A stretch of DNA of 64,000 nucleotides from Syntrophotalea carbinolica DSM 2380 (GCF_000012885.1 NC_007498.2:1736001-1800000); one strand, 5' to 3'; shown: positions 1 to 8,757, counted from the stretch's first letter. Made by a program: numbers and translations. Notes: a model not told the origin generated them from the letters alone.

Positions 1-435
1 CACAAGGAGTACCATAACGCTCAGGAGGAAGGGGTGACCTTTCTCTTTCACCGCGCGCCGACGAAGATTATTGTCGACGAGGGTGACGGACATCTGACCG
101 GGGTCGAGGTTTTGAAAACCCAGCTCGCCGGTCTCGGTGCCGATGGCCGCCATCGGGTGGCGAATGTCCCCGACAGCGAGCACTGCATTCCGGCCGAGGT
201 GCTGATTCTGGCTCTCGGTTTCGATGTCGAGGAATTTGCCTTTTTGCAGCAGGTCGGGGTGGAGACCGACGGTCGCCGGCGGCTGGTTACCGAAACCCGC
301 AGCGGGCGCACCTCGCATCCGAAAATCTATGCCGGCGGCGATTGCGCGCGCGGCTCGCACCTGGCAGTGACCGCGGCCGCCGATGGCCGGCGTGCGGCCC
401 TGGCGATTATCACACAGCTGCTGGATGATGCCTGA
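1..435 (+). CDS. C-terminal part of glutamate synthase small-subunit-like NAD(P)H oxidoreductase (5' end outside window)
   Basis: The reading frame is open from base 1 and ends at a TGA at 433-435, giving 144 visible residues, so only the C-terminal part of the protein is present. The stretch AGGDCARGSHLAV (about residues 110-122 of the fragment) is the GGD-x-x-x-G flavin/nucleotide motif that closes GltD-type proteins and the related NADPH-dependent glutamate synthase and dihydropyrimidine dehydrogenase family. It is followed by the usual ADGRRAA helix. An upstream ALGFD is also typical of the family. These enzymes pass electrons from NAD(P)H through FAD and iron-sulfur centres. The paired large subunit and the Fe-S N-terminus would lie to the left of the window, so glutamate synthase itself cannot be told apart from a sulfide-dehydrogenase (SudA)-like or other GltD paralogue. 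Confidence 0.8.
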   Translation, partial: HKEYHNAQEEGVTFLFHRAPTKIIVDEGDGHLTGVEVLKTQLAGLGADGRHRVANVPDSEHCIPAEVLILALGFDVEEFAFLQQVGVETDGRRRLVTETRSGRTSHPKIYAGGDCARGSHLAVTAAADGRRAALAIITQLLDDA

Positions 436-499
436 TCCGTTTCGGCAAAGGTGTTTTTAGCGGTTTTTTCTTAATCCTCGTTACTACCTTGATATGGTC

Positions 500-539
500 G
501 AGCCTCCCGATTCCGAAATAATCTATGGACGGGAGGCTC
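500..539. terminator. Inverted repeat between convergent genes, possible bidirectional terminator
   Basis: A perfect 10-bp inverted repeat, GAGCCTCCCG at 500-509 and its complement at 530-539, encloses a 20-base loop. It sits between the end of the glutamate-synthase-like gene and the end of the convergent protease gene. Neither strand has a clean T-run, so termination is inferred mainly from position. Confidence 0.4.
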
Positions 540-577
540 AATCGTTTGTTTCGTTATCCAAGCCTTTATATCTACGG

Positions 578-1216
578 TCATTTCATGTTTTGCCAGTAAA
601 TTACCTGTTCTCGATAATCGATGCGGTAATGATGATCTCTGAGAAAATCCATGCCGAGCAGGCCATCGAAGGGGGCTTCGGAATCCTGTACTTCGATGAC
701 GTACACCGTAGGTTTTTGCATGGTATGAGGGCCGACTTTAAGGTAATTCAGACGAACCTTGTCGGTAGCGATCAATTCACCGCTGGCCAGGCGCGACCAG
801 CCTCTGGCCAGGCGTTTGGTGTGCAGGTATTCCATGGTGCGGCGATGGAAAACCGTTTGCGAAGCACCGGTGTCGAGCAACAGTCGGACGGTGACCCGGG
901 TTGAGCCGTCACTGATCTCCACCGGTACCAGCACCATGTTGTCATGTACCTCAATCGGGGTGATTCCGGTGCGGCTCCGGGCTTGCTCGGCGGCGCGTGT
1001 TTTTCGTTGGTATTCCTGACGTTCTGCCGGGGAGAGATCTCTATCGTCGACGAATACCGGGGTGCCGTGTTCGTCGAGATATCGAATCATTTCTGCATGT
1101 CCCGTAAGGGGGATAAACAGGATGATGGCAAAGAGCAGGGACGGAAGGCGTCGCCCCGGAACCAGGTGGCAAAAGAGCAGAGGCTTCGTCGATGTATCCG
1201 ATAAGGTTTGAGGCAT
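578..1216 (-). CDS. Exported retropepsin-like aspartic protease (clan AA)
   Basis: The product has 212 residues. A hydrophobic stretch (about residues 24-40, ending GHA-E) looks like a signal peptide or a single membrane anchor. It is followed by a short DUF4124-like segment (MIRYLDEHGTPVFVDD, residues 43-58) and a retropepsin-like domain. The active-site signature LLLDTGAS is at about 112-119, and the second conserved hydrophobic-Gly turn, GLLGMDFL, is at about 185-192. A single D-T-G per chain implies that it acts as a homodimer, as retroviral-type bacterial proteases do. The start is supported by an AGGAAG nine bases upstream. It probably acts in the periplasm. Its substrate is unknown and no neighbour points to one. 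Confidence 0.75.
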   Translation of the reverse strand: MPQTLSDTSTKPLLFCHLVPGRRLPSLLFAIILFIPLTGHAEMIRYLDEHGTPVFVDDRDLSPAERQEYQRKTRAAEQARSRTGITPIEVHDNMVLVPVEISDGSTRVTVRLLLDTGASQTVFHRRTMEYLHTKRLARGWSRLASGELIATDKVRLNYLKVGPHTMQKPTVYVIEVQDSEAPFDGLLGMDFLRDHHYRIDYREQVIYWQNMK

Positions 1217-1421
1217 CTTTTTCGTCTTCCTGTATCGTAAATCCGGAAAAGTGATCGAAACTGGTATTTTTTGACAAACACTTTGCTGTCATTGTATCGC
1301 AGGAAACAGGCCGGACAAGGGTTGCTTGCAGGGTTGATAGACCTACTGTCGCCGAGATATTGTGAAAACTTTGGATCCGCTGATAGGGTGGACGAATTTT
1401 TTTTCAGAGATAGCGAGTCTT

Positions 1422-2063
1422 ATGAAAATCATCGGTATGGATCTGTCGGGGCCGAGTAACACCGACGAAACGGTTTGCGTGGTATTTGAGGAGCAGGGAG
1501 CGCTACTGCGTCTGGTCGACTTCATCGACGGGGCAACGGATCGGGATATTGTGGCTATGCTGGCCGCTGTGGAGCATTGCGAACCCGTGGTCATCGGGTT
1601 GGATGCACCCTTGTCCTACAACCCAGGAGGCGGAGACCGACCCTCGGACAAAGATCTGCGCCAGGCGATTATAAAGGCGGGATTGCATTCCGGCAGCGTC
1701 ATGACGCCGACCATGACCAGAATGGCGTATCTGACGCTGAGAGGTATGGGCATTGCCCGGTTGGTGGCAGCGGTTGGAAGTACCATGTTCAGAGTGGTGG
1801 AGGTACATCCGGGTGGCGCCATGGTTCTTGGCGGTGCGGATATTGAGGCTGTAAAGGCTATGAAAACCGATGGTGTCGCTCGCCAAAGTCTGCTGGCGTG
1901 GTTGGCCGGGGAGGGGTTGCAGGGAGTGGCTCGGGATCATGCTACCGATCACTATGTCGCTGCCTGTGCCTGTGCTCTTGCTGCCTGGAAATGGTCACGG
2001 GGGCGCTCGGTGTGGTATTGGCCGGCTTGTGCTCCCTACCATCCTTACGATTTTGCCTGTTAG
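1422..2063 (+). CDS. DUF429-family protein (predicted RNase H-fold nuclease)
   Basis: The protein begins MKIIGMDLSGPS, the N-terminal strand with a catalytic-type Asp followed by G-x-S/T that characterises DUF429 proteins. Further family-like features are GLDAPLS in the middle and VVEVHPGGA followed by a terminal DHATDHYVAACACALAAW stretch. An in-frame ATG exists at 1362, but the family N-terminus starts exactly at the ATG at 1422, so I chose that one (213 residues). The ribosome-binding site in front of it is weak. The family is predicted from fold to bind or cut nucleic acid, but no activity is established that I can cite. It stands alone, with a strong terminator downstream. Confidence 0.7.
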   Translation: MKIIGMDLSGPSNTDETVCVVFEEQGALLRLVDFIDGATDRDIVAMLAAVEHCEPVVIGLDAPLSYNPGGGDRPSDKDLRQAIIKAGLHSGSVMTPTMTRMAYLTLRGMGIARLVAAVGSTMFRVVEVHPGGAMVLGGADIEAVKAMKTDGVARQSLLAWLAGEGLQGVARDHATDHYVAACACALAAWKWSRGRSVWYWPACAPYHPYDFAC

Positions 2064-2097
2064 TATGAGGTGAAAAAACGTGTTTGTCGACGGAAGC

Positions 2098-2135
2098 AAC
2101 AAGGCCGTCCGGTGATGACACCGGACGGCCTTGTT
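2098..2135. terminator. Strong bidirectional intrinsic terminator
   Basis: A perfect 17-bp stem (2098-2114 pairing with 2119-2135) closes a four-base loop. The stem starts AAC and ends GTT, so modest A/T tracts flank it on both strands. It lies between the convergent DUF429 gene and the flavoprotein gene and serves both. Confidence 0.85.
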
Positions 2136-2160
2136 TGTGATGTTTTGCCGGTCGTCACGA

Positions 2161-3582
2161 TCAGCAAAGCGGCAGTTCGGGGCAACTTTCGCAGAGTGTC
2201 AGTTCTTCTTTGCTATGCATATGGTGCAATTGCCGGGCGGCGTCGCGCAATGCCGTGCGTAATCCTTCCTCGACGGTGGGGTGATAAAAAGGCATGGTCA
2301 GCATGTCGTGCACCGTCATCTCCCGGTGGATGGCGAGGGCCAACAGTTGGGCGAGATGCTCGGCGTCGGGGACGATCATTTCACCGCCGAGGATACGGGC
2401 ATCGGCCTTATTCACGTACAGGTGCATGAGACCGGCGTTGCGGCCTTCGGCGATGGCGCGGGATTGCTCTGAAAAATCGGCGCGGGCGACAATGATGTCG
2501 GCGTCTTCAAGTTTATTCAGGGTCTGGCCGACAGCAGCGACCTGCGGATCTGTGAAAACGATTTTGAGACCGGCGCGGCGGCGGTATTTCTGTATCTGGG
2601 TTCCCGTTGCGTTGCGTCCGGCGATGAATCCCTCGTCCTGCGCTTCATGCAGGATCGGCAGGCAGCCGTTGGCGTCGCCCGCAACATAGACCGGCAGATC
2701 ACCAATCTGCGTGGTGTAGGGATGGTAGGGCGGCAGGCCGCGTGCGTCTAACGGGACGCCGAGATTTTCCAGTCCGAGGTTATCCATGTTGGGGGTTACG
2801 CCGAGGGCGGCGATGACGGCATCGACTTCGACTTCGTGAAAGCCGTTACGGATGCGGAGGGTTTTTCCCGCGGGCGTCATTTCCGCTTCATCGCCGACAT
2901 GAAGAGGGAATTGCCGGCCCAATGTCTCCAGGGCGACGCGATTGATTTCCGGATCGCGGATGCCGCAGATATGCGGATTGCGGCCGAATCCCGTGACTTC
3001 GATGCCCAGTCTGGCCAGGGCCTGACCGAGTTCCAGACCGATAATGCCGAGGCCGACCACCGCGATACGGCGCGGCAGGTCCTGTTGCTCGAAAAAGGTG
3101 TCGGCGGTCAGAATCCGATCGGAAAATCCCCGCCAGGCCTCCGGTATGGTGGGGCGTGACCCTGTTGCCAGAATGATGCTGGAGCATGTGATTTCTTCGT
3201 CGTTGACCAACACGCGGTTCGGTCCGAGCAGGCGTGCAGCCCCCTTGATCAAACGGTCTCCGGCAAGTTTGCGGGTAACCTCCACCATGCCGGAAGCGAA
3301 ACGATTGCGCAACCGGCGCACATGTTCGAGCACGGCGGGAATATCGCAGTCGGCAGGGGCGGTGCCTGTCAGCCCGGCCTGAGCCAGGCGGGTTGCTCCA
3401 TGGAAGTCCCTGGCCACCTTGATAAAGGCTTTGGACGGCATGCATCCCACCCTGGCGCAGGTGGTGCCCAGCGGACCCTGGTCGATGAGCAGATAATTGT
3501 CGGTGGTTTTTTCTATTTGCCGCACGGCGGCTAGCCCGGCGCTGCCCGCCCCGATAACTATGACGTCGACTTTTTTATTCAT
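2161..3582 (-). CDS. Dihydrolipoamide-dehydrogenase-like pyridine nucleotide-disulfide oxidoreductase
   Basis: The product has 473 residues when started at the ATG at 3582, which has AGGAGG seven bases upstream; an in-frame start 18 bases further out lacks this. Domains in order are FAD binding (G-A-G-S-A-G at 11-16), the redox-active disulfide TCARVGC (C42 and C47), NAD binding (VVGLGIIG near 180), and a C-terminal dimerisation domain with the HPT-x-E catalytic signature (YHPTVEEG). This architecture fits lipoamide dehydrogenase, mercuric reductase and soluble transhydrogenase relatives. No 2-oxoacid dehydrogenase subunits lie nearby, so the substrate is open. An unusual tail ending CESCPELPLC adds three cysteines after the normal end of the fold. 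It is transcribed divergently from the MgtC-like gene across a region with tandem direct repeats. Confidence 0.85.
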   Translation of the reverse strand: MNKKVDVIVIGAGSAGLAAVRQIEKTTDNYLLIDQGPLGTTCARVGCMPSKAFIKVARDFHGATRLAQAGLTGTAPADCDIPAVLEHVRRLRNRFASGMVEVTRKLAGDRLIKGAARLLGPNRVLVNDEEITCSSIILATGSRPTIPEAWRGFSDRILTADTFFEQQDLPRRIAVVGLGIIGLELGQALARLGIEVTGFGRNPHICGIRDPEINRVALETLGRQFPLHVGDEAEMTPAGKTLRIRNGFHEVEVDAVIAALGVTPNMDNLGLENLGVPLDARGLPPYHPYTTQIGDLPVYVAGDANGCLPILHEAQDEGFIAGRNATGTQIQKYRRRAGLKIVFTDPQVAAVGQTLNKLEDADIIVARADFSEQSRAIAEGRNAGLMHLYVNKADARILGGEMIVPDAEHLAQLLALAIHREMTVHDMLTMPFYHPTVEEGLRTALRDAARQLHHMHSKEELTLCESCPELPLC

Positions 3583-3638
3583 AAAGCCTCCTTCAGTCAA
3601 AACTCCGGTGTCCCGGAAACCATCATTCCCAATATCTA

Positions 3639-3690
3639 TTGCGCTTTATTTATAAGGATATTATAAGGTTGCGCATTATTTAAAGGATAA
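3639..3690. promoter_or_regulatory. Tandem 22-bp direct repeats, 30 bp apart, in a divergent promoter region
   Basis: TTGCGC-TTTATTTATAAGGATA at 3639-3660 recurs as TTGCGC-ATTATTTAAAGGATAA at 3669-3690. The period is exactly 30 bp (about three helical turns), so a protein bound to both copies would face the same side. The repeats lie between the divergent flavoprotein (start 3582) and MgtC-like (start 3781) genes, in unusually AT-rich DNA. An operator for a shared regulator is the natural reading. The regulator is not known. Confidence 0.5.
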
Positions 3691-3780
3691 TCTTATCTTA
3701 GTCGCAATAGGAAGGTGTGAAAACCGCTATCCGCCGTTAAAATTAAAGGTAAGCGACTGGTTTAATACAGAGGATGGGGT

Positions 3781-5016
3781 ATGGATATTCAGATCTGGCA
3801 ACAATTCGGTATAGCGCTCGGTCTGGGGTTGCTGGTCGGATTGCAACGTGAATGGGCCGAGCCGGAAGCTGCAGGCATCAGGACCTTTGCGTTGATCACG
3901 GTGCTGGGTACCGCGTGTGCCCACCTGGCGGCACGGTTCGGCGGCTGGATTCTGGCTGGAGGGTTCATTGCTCTTGGGGGGCTGATGGTGGTCGCCAACC
4001 TGGGTCGGGAACGATCGAAGGGAGCCCACCCGGGACCGACCACGGAGGTGGCCGCTCTGGTTATGTTTGCGGTTGGAGCCTTGTTGCAGGACGGCATGAT
4101 TGCCGAATCCGCTGCTATCGGCGGTGGAGTGGCCCTGCTTCTTCACTGGAAAAAGCCTTTGCATCATTTCGTCGAGCGCATCGGCGGCACCGATATAAGG
4201 GCCGTGTTTCGCATGGTACTCATCGCCCTGGTGGTGTTGCCGTTGTTGCCGGACAGCTCCTTCGGGCCTTACGAGGTTCTGAATCCTTTCCGCATCTGGT
4301 TGATGGTGGTGCTGATTGTGGGGATTAGTATCGCCAGTTATCTGATGTCCAGGTATGTCGGAGCCCGGGCCGGTTCGGTGGTCAGCGGGGTTCTTGGCGG
4401 GCTTATTTCGAGCACGGCCACGACGGTCAGCTATGCCCGTCGATCCAAAACCGCTCCCGAGACCTCGGCCCTGGCTGCCCTTGTCATCATGATCGCCTCG
4501 ACCATTGTTTTTGTCCGGGTGGCTTTCGAGGTGGCGGTTGTTGCCCCCGATATTTTCTGGCAGGTGTTTCCCCAGTTTGCTCTGATGGGGCTTTGGATGG
4601 CTTTTATTGCCGCAGGGGCATACACTTTTTCGCGACAGAAACAGGAAGCCGGTCCCGAACCGAAAGATCCTTCGAATCTGGTCGCTGCGGTTGTATTCGG
4701 TGGTTTATATGCGCTGGTATTGCTGGCCGTGGCGGCAGCCAAAGAACATCTTGGGGATGGCGGTCTGTATCTGGTGGCGGCACTTTCCGGATTGACGGAT
4801 ATGGATGCCATCACCCTCTCCACTGCCCAGATGATTACCGCGCAACGACTGACCATCGATACCGGTTGGCGTATGATGATGATCGGCGCGCTGTCCAATA
4901 TTTTTTTCAAGGGCTTAGTCGTCGCGATGCTGGGGCATGCGCGCATGCTGGGCCGCATCGTTGTTCTGTTCGGATGTTCGTTGATCGGCGGAGGTCTGCT
5001 GCTTTGGCTCTGGTGA
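3781..5016 (+). CDS. MgtC-like / DUF4010 integral membrane protein
   Basis: The product has 411 residues and is strongly hydrophobic, with roughly ten to twelve membrane segments. The N-terminal part (GLLVGLQREW..., then AGIRTFALITVLGT) carries the MgtC/SapB pattern of a short helix followed by G-x-x-x-GLQRE and R-T. The second half (GVLGGLISSTATTVSYARRSK, and ALSGLTDMDAITLS) carries the DUF4010 signatures with conserved S-T-A-T and D-M-D-A residues inside membrane segments. The family is conserved in bacteria, but its transport or signalling role is unsettled. A GAGG sequence precedes the ATG. It is divergent from the flavoprotein gene and not part of an operon. Confidence 0.8.
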   Translation: MDIQIWQQFGIALGLGLLVGLQREWAEPEAAGIRTFALITVLGTACAHLAARFGGWILAGGFIALGGLMVVANLGRERSKGAHPGPTTEVAALVMFAVGALLQDGMIAESAAIGGGVALLLHWKKPLHHFVERIGGTDIRAVFRMVLIALVVLPLLPDSSFGPYEVLNPFRIWLMVVLIVGISIASYLMSRYVGARAGSVVSGVLGGLISSTATTVSYARRSKTAPETSALAALVIMIASTIVFVRVAFEVAVVAPDIFWQVFPQFALMGLWMAFIAAGAYTFSRQKQEAGPEPKDPSNLVAAVVFGGLYALVLLAVAAAKEHLGDGGLYLVAALSGLTDMDAITLSTAQMITAQRLTIDTGWRMMMIGALSNIFFKGLVVAMLGHARMLGRIVVLFGCSLIGGGLLLWLW

Positions 5017-5215
5017 TTGCGCATATCGAAGCGGTTTAATCTGTGCTGCGTTCTTTTTGAGACACGGTCAGGTCCGCTGATCTGGTTCCTTCCCTAGCTA
5101 TTCAAAATCCGCAATGACATTCTCCTCCCTCTAAAGCAATCACTTGGGTGTTGATCGCCGAGGGTTCGTGGCGGCATGGTAGTAAAACGGTTTTAATTCT
5201 TCCTTTGTACCGACA

Positions 5216-5245
5216 ATTATTGATAGTCTGTGAGAAATCAATAAT
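5216..5245. promoter_or_regulatory. Inverted repeat in the leader region of the RNase gene
   Basis: ATTATTGAT at 5216-5224 and ATCAATAAT at 5237-5245 form a perfect 9-bp inverted repeat with a 12-base spacer, about 70 bases before the RNase start codon. Its AT-rich symmetry suits an operator or a weak hairpin; a short T-run follows it. The function is inferred only from position. Confidence 0.35.
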
Positions 5246-5314
5246 CTTTTTAAGTTTCAGGTTCCTGTCTTTTCCCAAGTTGGGACGCAACAGGTTGGAC
5301 AAAGGAGATGGTAC

Positions 5315-6817
5315 ATGATGGAGCGATTCATTCAAATTTGTCATCACGGCGCCATGGATGGTGTTACCGGTTCTTGTCATGAGTTGCGCCTGGTTGAAGG
5401 GCCGGGGATCCTTATCGATTGCGGTATGTTTCAGGGGGGAGAGTTTTCTGCCGGCGGCGCCAGTGAGGAATATCCGGAAATTGAATTCCCCGTGGCGCAT
5501 ATCAAGGCATTGATCATTACCCATGTGCACCTGGACCATGTCGGCAGAATCCCTTATCTGATGGCGGCAGGCTTCGCTGGACCGATTTATTGCAGCGAGC
5601 CTTCGGCCGCTTTACTGCCGCTGGTTTTGGAGGACGCGGTTAAGGCGGCGCTAACCACCGACCGTCAGTTGTTAGACAAATTTCTGACAAAGCTGATTTC
5701 ACGGATCGCGCCGGTACCTTATGGACAATGGTTGGAAATCGATACGGGTACCCACGCGCAGTTGTCGTTCAAATTGCAGCCGGCAGGACATATCCTCGGT
5801 TCCGCATTTGTGGAATGTCGTGTTCGGCGTTGCATAACTGTTGCTGATCTTGGGCCCGATAAGGTAACATCGCCTGCCAAAATCATCGGTACCAAGGCGC
5901 CGTCGAAAAAAACGTCCGTTAATCGGGATGTGCGTATTCTGTTCTCCGGTGATCTCGGAGCACCCTATGCGCCGTTGTTGCCGGCGCCGCGGTCGCCATG
6001 GCGAGCAGATCTGCTGGTGCTGGAGAGCACCTACGGTGACCGTTTGCATGAGGGACGCCGCGCACGTCGCGCTAAGTTGCAGGAGATCGTCGAAACAGCT
6101 TTACGGGACCGGGGGGTGCTGCTGATACCGGCTTTCAGTATCGGCCGCACCCAGGAGTTGCTGTATGAGCTGGAGGATATTATTCACCGAAACCGCCGAC
6201 ATTTCGCGGCGGCCGGTTTGCCATGGGAGGAACTGGAAATCATCCTCGATTCGCCGCTGGCCAGTCGCTTTACCACTATCTATCGCGAACTCCGTGAGTT
6301 CTGGGATCGCGAGGCGAGTCGGCGGGTGAGGGCGGGCCGTCATCCATTGTCATTTGAACAGATGACGGTTATCCATCGCCATGAGGATCATTTGTCCGCG
6401 GTTGATTACCTTAAGCGCAAAGCGCGCCCCTGTGTCGTTATCGCTGCCTCAGGAATGTGCAGTGGCGGTCGGATTGTCAATTATTTGAAAGCCTTGCTCG
6501 GGGATTCCCGCACCGATATTTTGTTTGTCGGGTACCAGGCTCGGGGTACTGCCGGTAGGGATATACAAAAATACGGCCCCCATGGGGGGTATGTGGTAAT
6601 CGATGGAAAACACTACGATATTCGGGCGCGTATCCATACGATTACGGGGTATTCAGCACACGCCGATCAGCGAAATCTCGTCGATTTTGTCCGGCGTATG
6701 CGTGTCTCTCCCAAAGAGGTACGCCTTGTGCATGGTGACAGGCATGCGCGGCAGGCACTGGCCGCTGTAATGCAGGAGGAGTTGGGACAAGGCCTACGCA
6801 TACGTGTGGATTTCTGA
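5315..6817 (+). CDS. Metallo-beta-lactamase / beta-CASP family RNase
   Basis: The product has 500 residues. The metal site HVHLDH is at 70-75 (HxHxDH), followed by GHILGSA, the FSGDLG aspartate motif and LVLESTYGDR. The beta-CASP region follows (IPAFSIGRTQELLYEL; ASGMCSGGRIV), then the closing YSAHADQ and LVHGD motifs. Together these identify an RNA-processing beta-CASP enzyme of the CPSF73-like / COG1236 type, acting as a zinc-dependent endo- or exonuclease in the cytoplasm. Compared with the usual length near 455-465, it carries an insertion of about 40 residues (around 170-215, rich in Lys/Thr/Pro) between the GHILGSA and FSGD motifs. AAAGGAG lies eight bases before the ATG. Confidence 0.85.
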   Translation: MMERFIQICHHGAMDGVTGSCHELRLVEGPGILIDCGMFQGGEFSAGGASEEYPEIEFPVAHIKALIITHVHLDHVGRIPYLMAAGFAGPIYCSEPSAALLPLVLEDAVKAALTTDRQLLDKFLTKLISRIAPVPYGQWLEIDTGTHAQLSFKLQPAGHILGSAFVECRVRRCITVADLGPDKVTSPAKIIGTKAPSKKTSVNRDVRILFSGDLGAPYAPLLPAPRSPWRADLLVLESTYGDRLHEGRRARRAKLQEIVETALRDRGVLLIPAFSIGRTQELLYELEDIIHRNRRHFAAAGLPWEELEIILDSPLASRFTTIYRELREFWDREASRRVRAGRHPLSFEQMTVIHRHEDHLSAVDYLKRKARPCVVIAASGMCSGGRIVNYLKALLGDSRTDILFVGYQARGTAGRDIQKYGPHGGYVVIDGKHYDIRARIHTITGYSAHADQRNLVDFVRRMRVSPKEVRLVHGDRHARQALAAVMQEELGQGLRIRVDF

Positions 6818-7029
6818 AGCCTTTTGTACGTCCTGTCGATTTTTCGAGCATCGCTTCGCTTTAGTTCTGTTGTGTATTGAACGTTTGTCGAAAAGCAAGT
6901 TTAAGCCGTGTAGCATCCTCTGTTTTAAAATAAATCCCTGAACAGGCTGGTCTTCAACGTCGACGGATTGCCGCTGGGTGAATTCGGGTAATAAACCCGT
7001 GTCAAAAAAACGTATTTACTGCAAAAAAC

Positions 7030-7057
7030 TTGAAAAAGTCTCATTGTTATTTATTAT
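7030..7057 (+). promoter_or_regulatory. Candidate sigma-70 promoter for the WecA-like gene
   Basis: TTGAAA (7030-7035) and TATTAT (7052-7057) are separated by 16 bp, about 45 bases before the start codon of the phosphoglycosyl transferase gene. The surroundings are markedly AT-rich relative to the coding DNA. This is a motif match only. Confidence 0.4.
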
Positions 7058-7101
7058 ACATAGGCTTGATCGCTGTGATGGTTTAAGTGGAGGGGATAAA
7101 A

Positions 7102-8757
7102 ATGGTTTGGTTGCATCAATTGTATATTTTTATGACGGCGTTGTTCATGGCGCTCATCATGGTGCCTGCGCTACGTCGTTGGGCCATTGAGAAACGGCAG
7201 TTCGATGTTCCCAACGGCCGCAAGGTTCATGTACGACCCAAGCCTCGTCTCGGTGGGGTCGCCATATTTATCGCTTTTTTATTCGCCATGCTGGTCTTCG
7301 ATGATATCGGCCGTCAGGTCAAGGGGATCCTGGCCGGGTCTTTGATCATGTTCGCGACCGGTTTGGTCGATGATCTTTATGGGCTGTCCGCCAAAAAGAA
7401 ATTTATGGGGGAGATTTTTGGCTGCCTGGTAACGATCGCTGTCGGCAATCTCTATATCACCAGCCTGGGTAATATCTTTGGTACCGGCGTTATCGAAATG
7501 CCGACATGGTTGGGGATTCCCTTTACCGTTTTTGCCATCGTCGGCGTTATCAATGCCCTCAATCTGCTGGATGGACTGGATGGTCTGGCCGGCGGGTTTG
7601 CCGCCGTGGCTCTGGGGACTTTCATATTGCTCGGCTACCTGGACGGTAATATGGTCGTGGTGAGCCTGTGTGCGGCCCTGGTCGGGGGAATTTTTGGTTT
7701 CTTGCGTTTCAATGTTTATCCCGCCCGCATATTCATGGGGGATGCCGGCAGCCTTACCGTCGGTTTTCTGCTCGGTTTTCTGGCGATTTTTCTGACTCAA
7801 GCGTCCGGCTCCACAGTACAGCCTGTCATCCCTTTTATCATCCTTGGCTTGCCGATCATCGATACCGTGCGCGTCATGGGTGAGCGTCTGATGCGGCGCG
7901 GCAATCCCTTTTTGCCGGATCGTACCCATGTTCATCATCGTTTTCTGGATCTTGGCTTCCATCACCGCTTTACGGTATTGATCATTCACGGTTTGACCCT
8001 GTTCTGGGCTCTGGTGGCCATGTTCTGCTATGAGCAGCCTGCCCACTGGTTGCTTTTCTCCTACATCGTCTTGTCTGTTCTGTTTTATTCTGCATTGCGT
8101 TTGTCGTTGCAATACAAAGATAAAATTCCTCTTCTCAACCGGGATTCGGATCGGAGCCTTCGTGAGTCACGGCTGTTCTGTTTTCTGGCACATTGGAACC
8201 ACAAGGTCGATCCGGTATTGGCGGTTTTGCTGCTCGTGTTTTTCACCTGGACGGCTTTCAGCCCCATCGATGTCGGTGAACAGGTTTTCCGTACATCCAT
8301 TGTCTTGCTGTTGGTCAGCTCCGTATCCTTTTTTATCTCCAGGGATTTACGCAATCCGTTTCTGATGGCGCTGCTTTTCATGTCGGGTATGCTCATCGCT
8401 TTTCAGAGTGAACAACTGGGGCTTTCCGGCGACGGTTTCATGCTTTCTCAGTCGATATTCAGCAATCTGTTGTTTTTCGTGGGAGGGTTGCTGGTTGTTT
8501 ATAAGGTCCTGTTTCGGAATGGTGAGCGTCTTCTGTATCAGCCGTCGATGGATTTTCTGCTGTTTGCCATGGCGCTTTCCCTGGCGATTATCTCGCCGGA
8601 GTTGAAGCTGACCTATCGATTGCATGAGGTTATCCTCAAGGGGATGGTGCTGTTCATTTCGTTTAAGATCCTGGCGGTTCATTCGCGGCTGATGCTTCGG
8701 TGGGTGTTCTGGGGTATTCACGGCCTGCTGCTTACGTTTGTGTTGCGTGGTATGTAA
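7102..8757 (+). CDS. WecA/MraY-family undecaprenyl-phosphate sugar-1-phosphate transferase with long C-terminal membrane extension
   Basis: This polytopic membrane enzyme transfers a HexNAc-1-phosphate from a UDP-sugar to undecaprenyl phosphate, the first step of O-antigen or enterobacterial common antigen-type polymers. Family signatures are VHVRPKPRLGG, the Mg-binding LVDDLYG, NALNLLDGLDGLAGG, RIFMGDAGS and the cytoplasmic HVHHRFLDLG (HIHH-like sugar-specificity loop of WecA relatives). I start it at the ATG at 7102, which has GGAGGGG seven bases upstream; an in-frame GTG lies at 7087. The length is 551 residues against about 340-370 for WecA. The extra ~200 residues are further membrane helices with no motif I recognise. 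The gene is monocistronic and far from the EPS cluster further on. Confidence 0.85.
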   Translation: MVWLHQLYIFMTALFMALIMVPALRRWAIEKRQFDVPNGRKVHVRPKPRLGGVAIFIAFLFAMLVFDDIGRQVKGILAGSLIMFATGLVDDLYGLSAKKKFMGEIFGCLVTIAVGNLYITSLGNIFGTGVIEMPTWLGIPFTVFAIVGVINALNLLDGLDGLAGGFAAVALGTFILLGYLDGNMVVVSLCAALVGGIFGFLRFNVYPARIFMGDAGSLTVGFLLGFLAIFLTQASGSTVQPVIPFIILGLPIIDTVRVMGERLMRRGNPFLPDRTHVHHRFLDLGFHHRFTVLIIHGLTLFWALVAMFCYEQPAHWLLFSYIVLSVLFYSALRLSLQYKDKIPLLNRDSDRSLRESRLFCFLAHWNHKVDPVLAVLLLVFFTWTAFSPIDVGEQVFRTSIVLLLVSSVSFFISRDLRNPFLMALLFMSGMLIAFQSEQLGLSGDGFMLSQSIFSNLLFFVGGLLVVYKVLFRNGERLLYQPSMDFLLFAMALSLAIISPELKLTYRLHEVILKGMVLFISFKILAVHSRLMLRWVFWGIHGLLLTFVLRGM

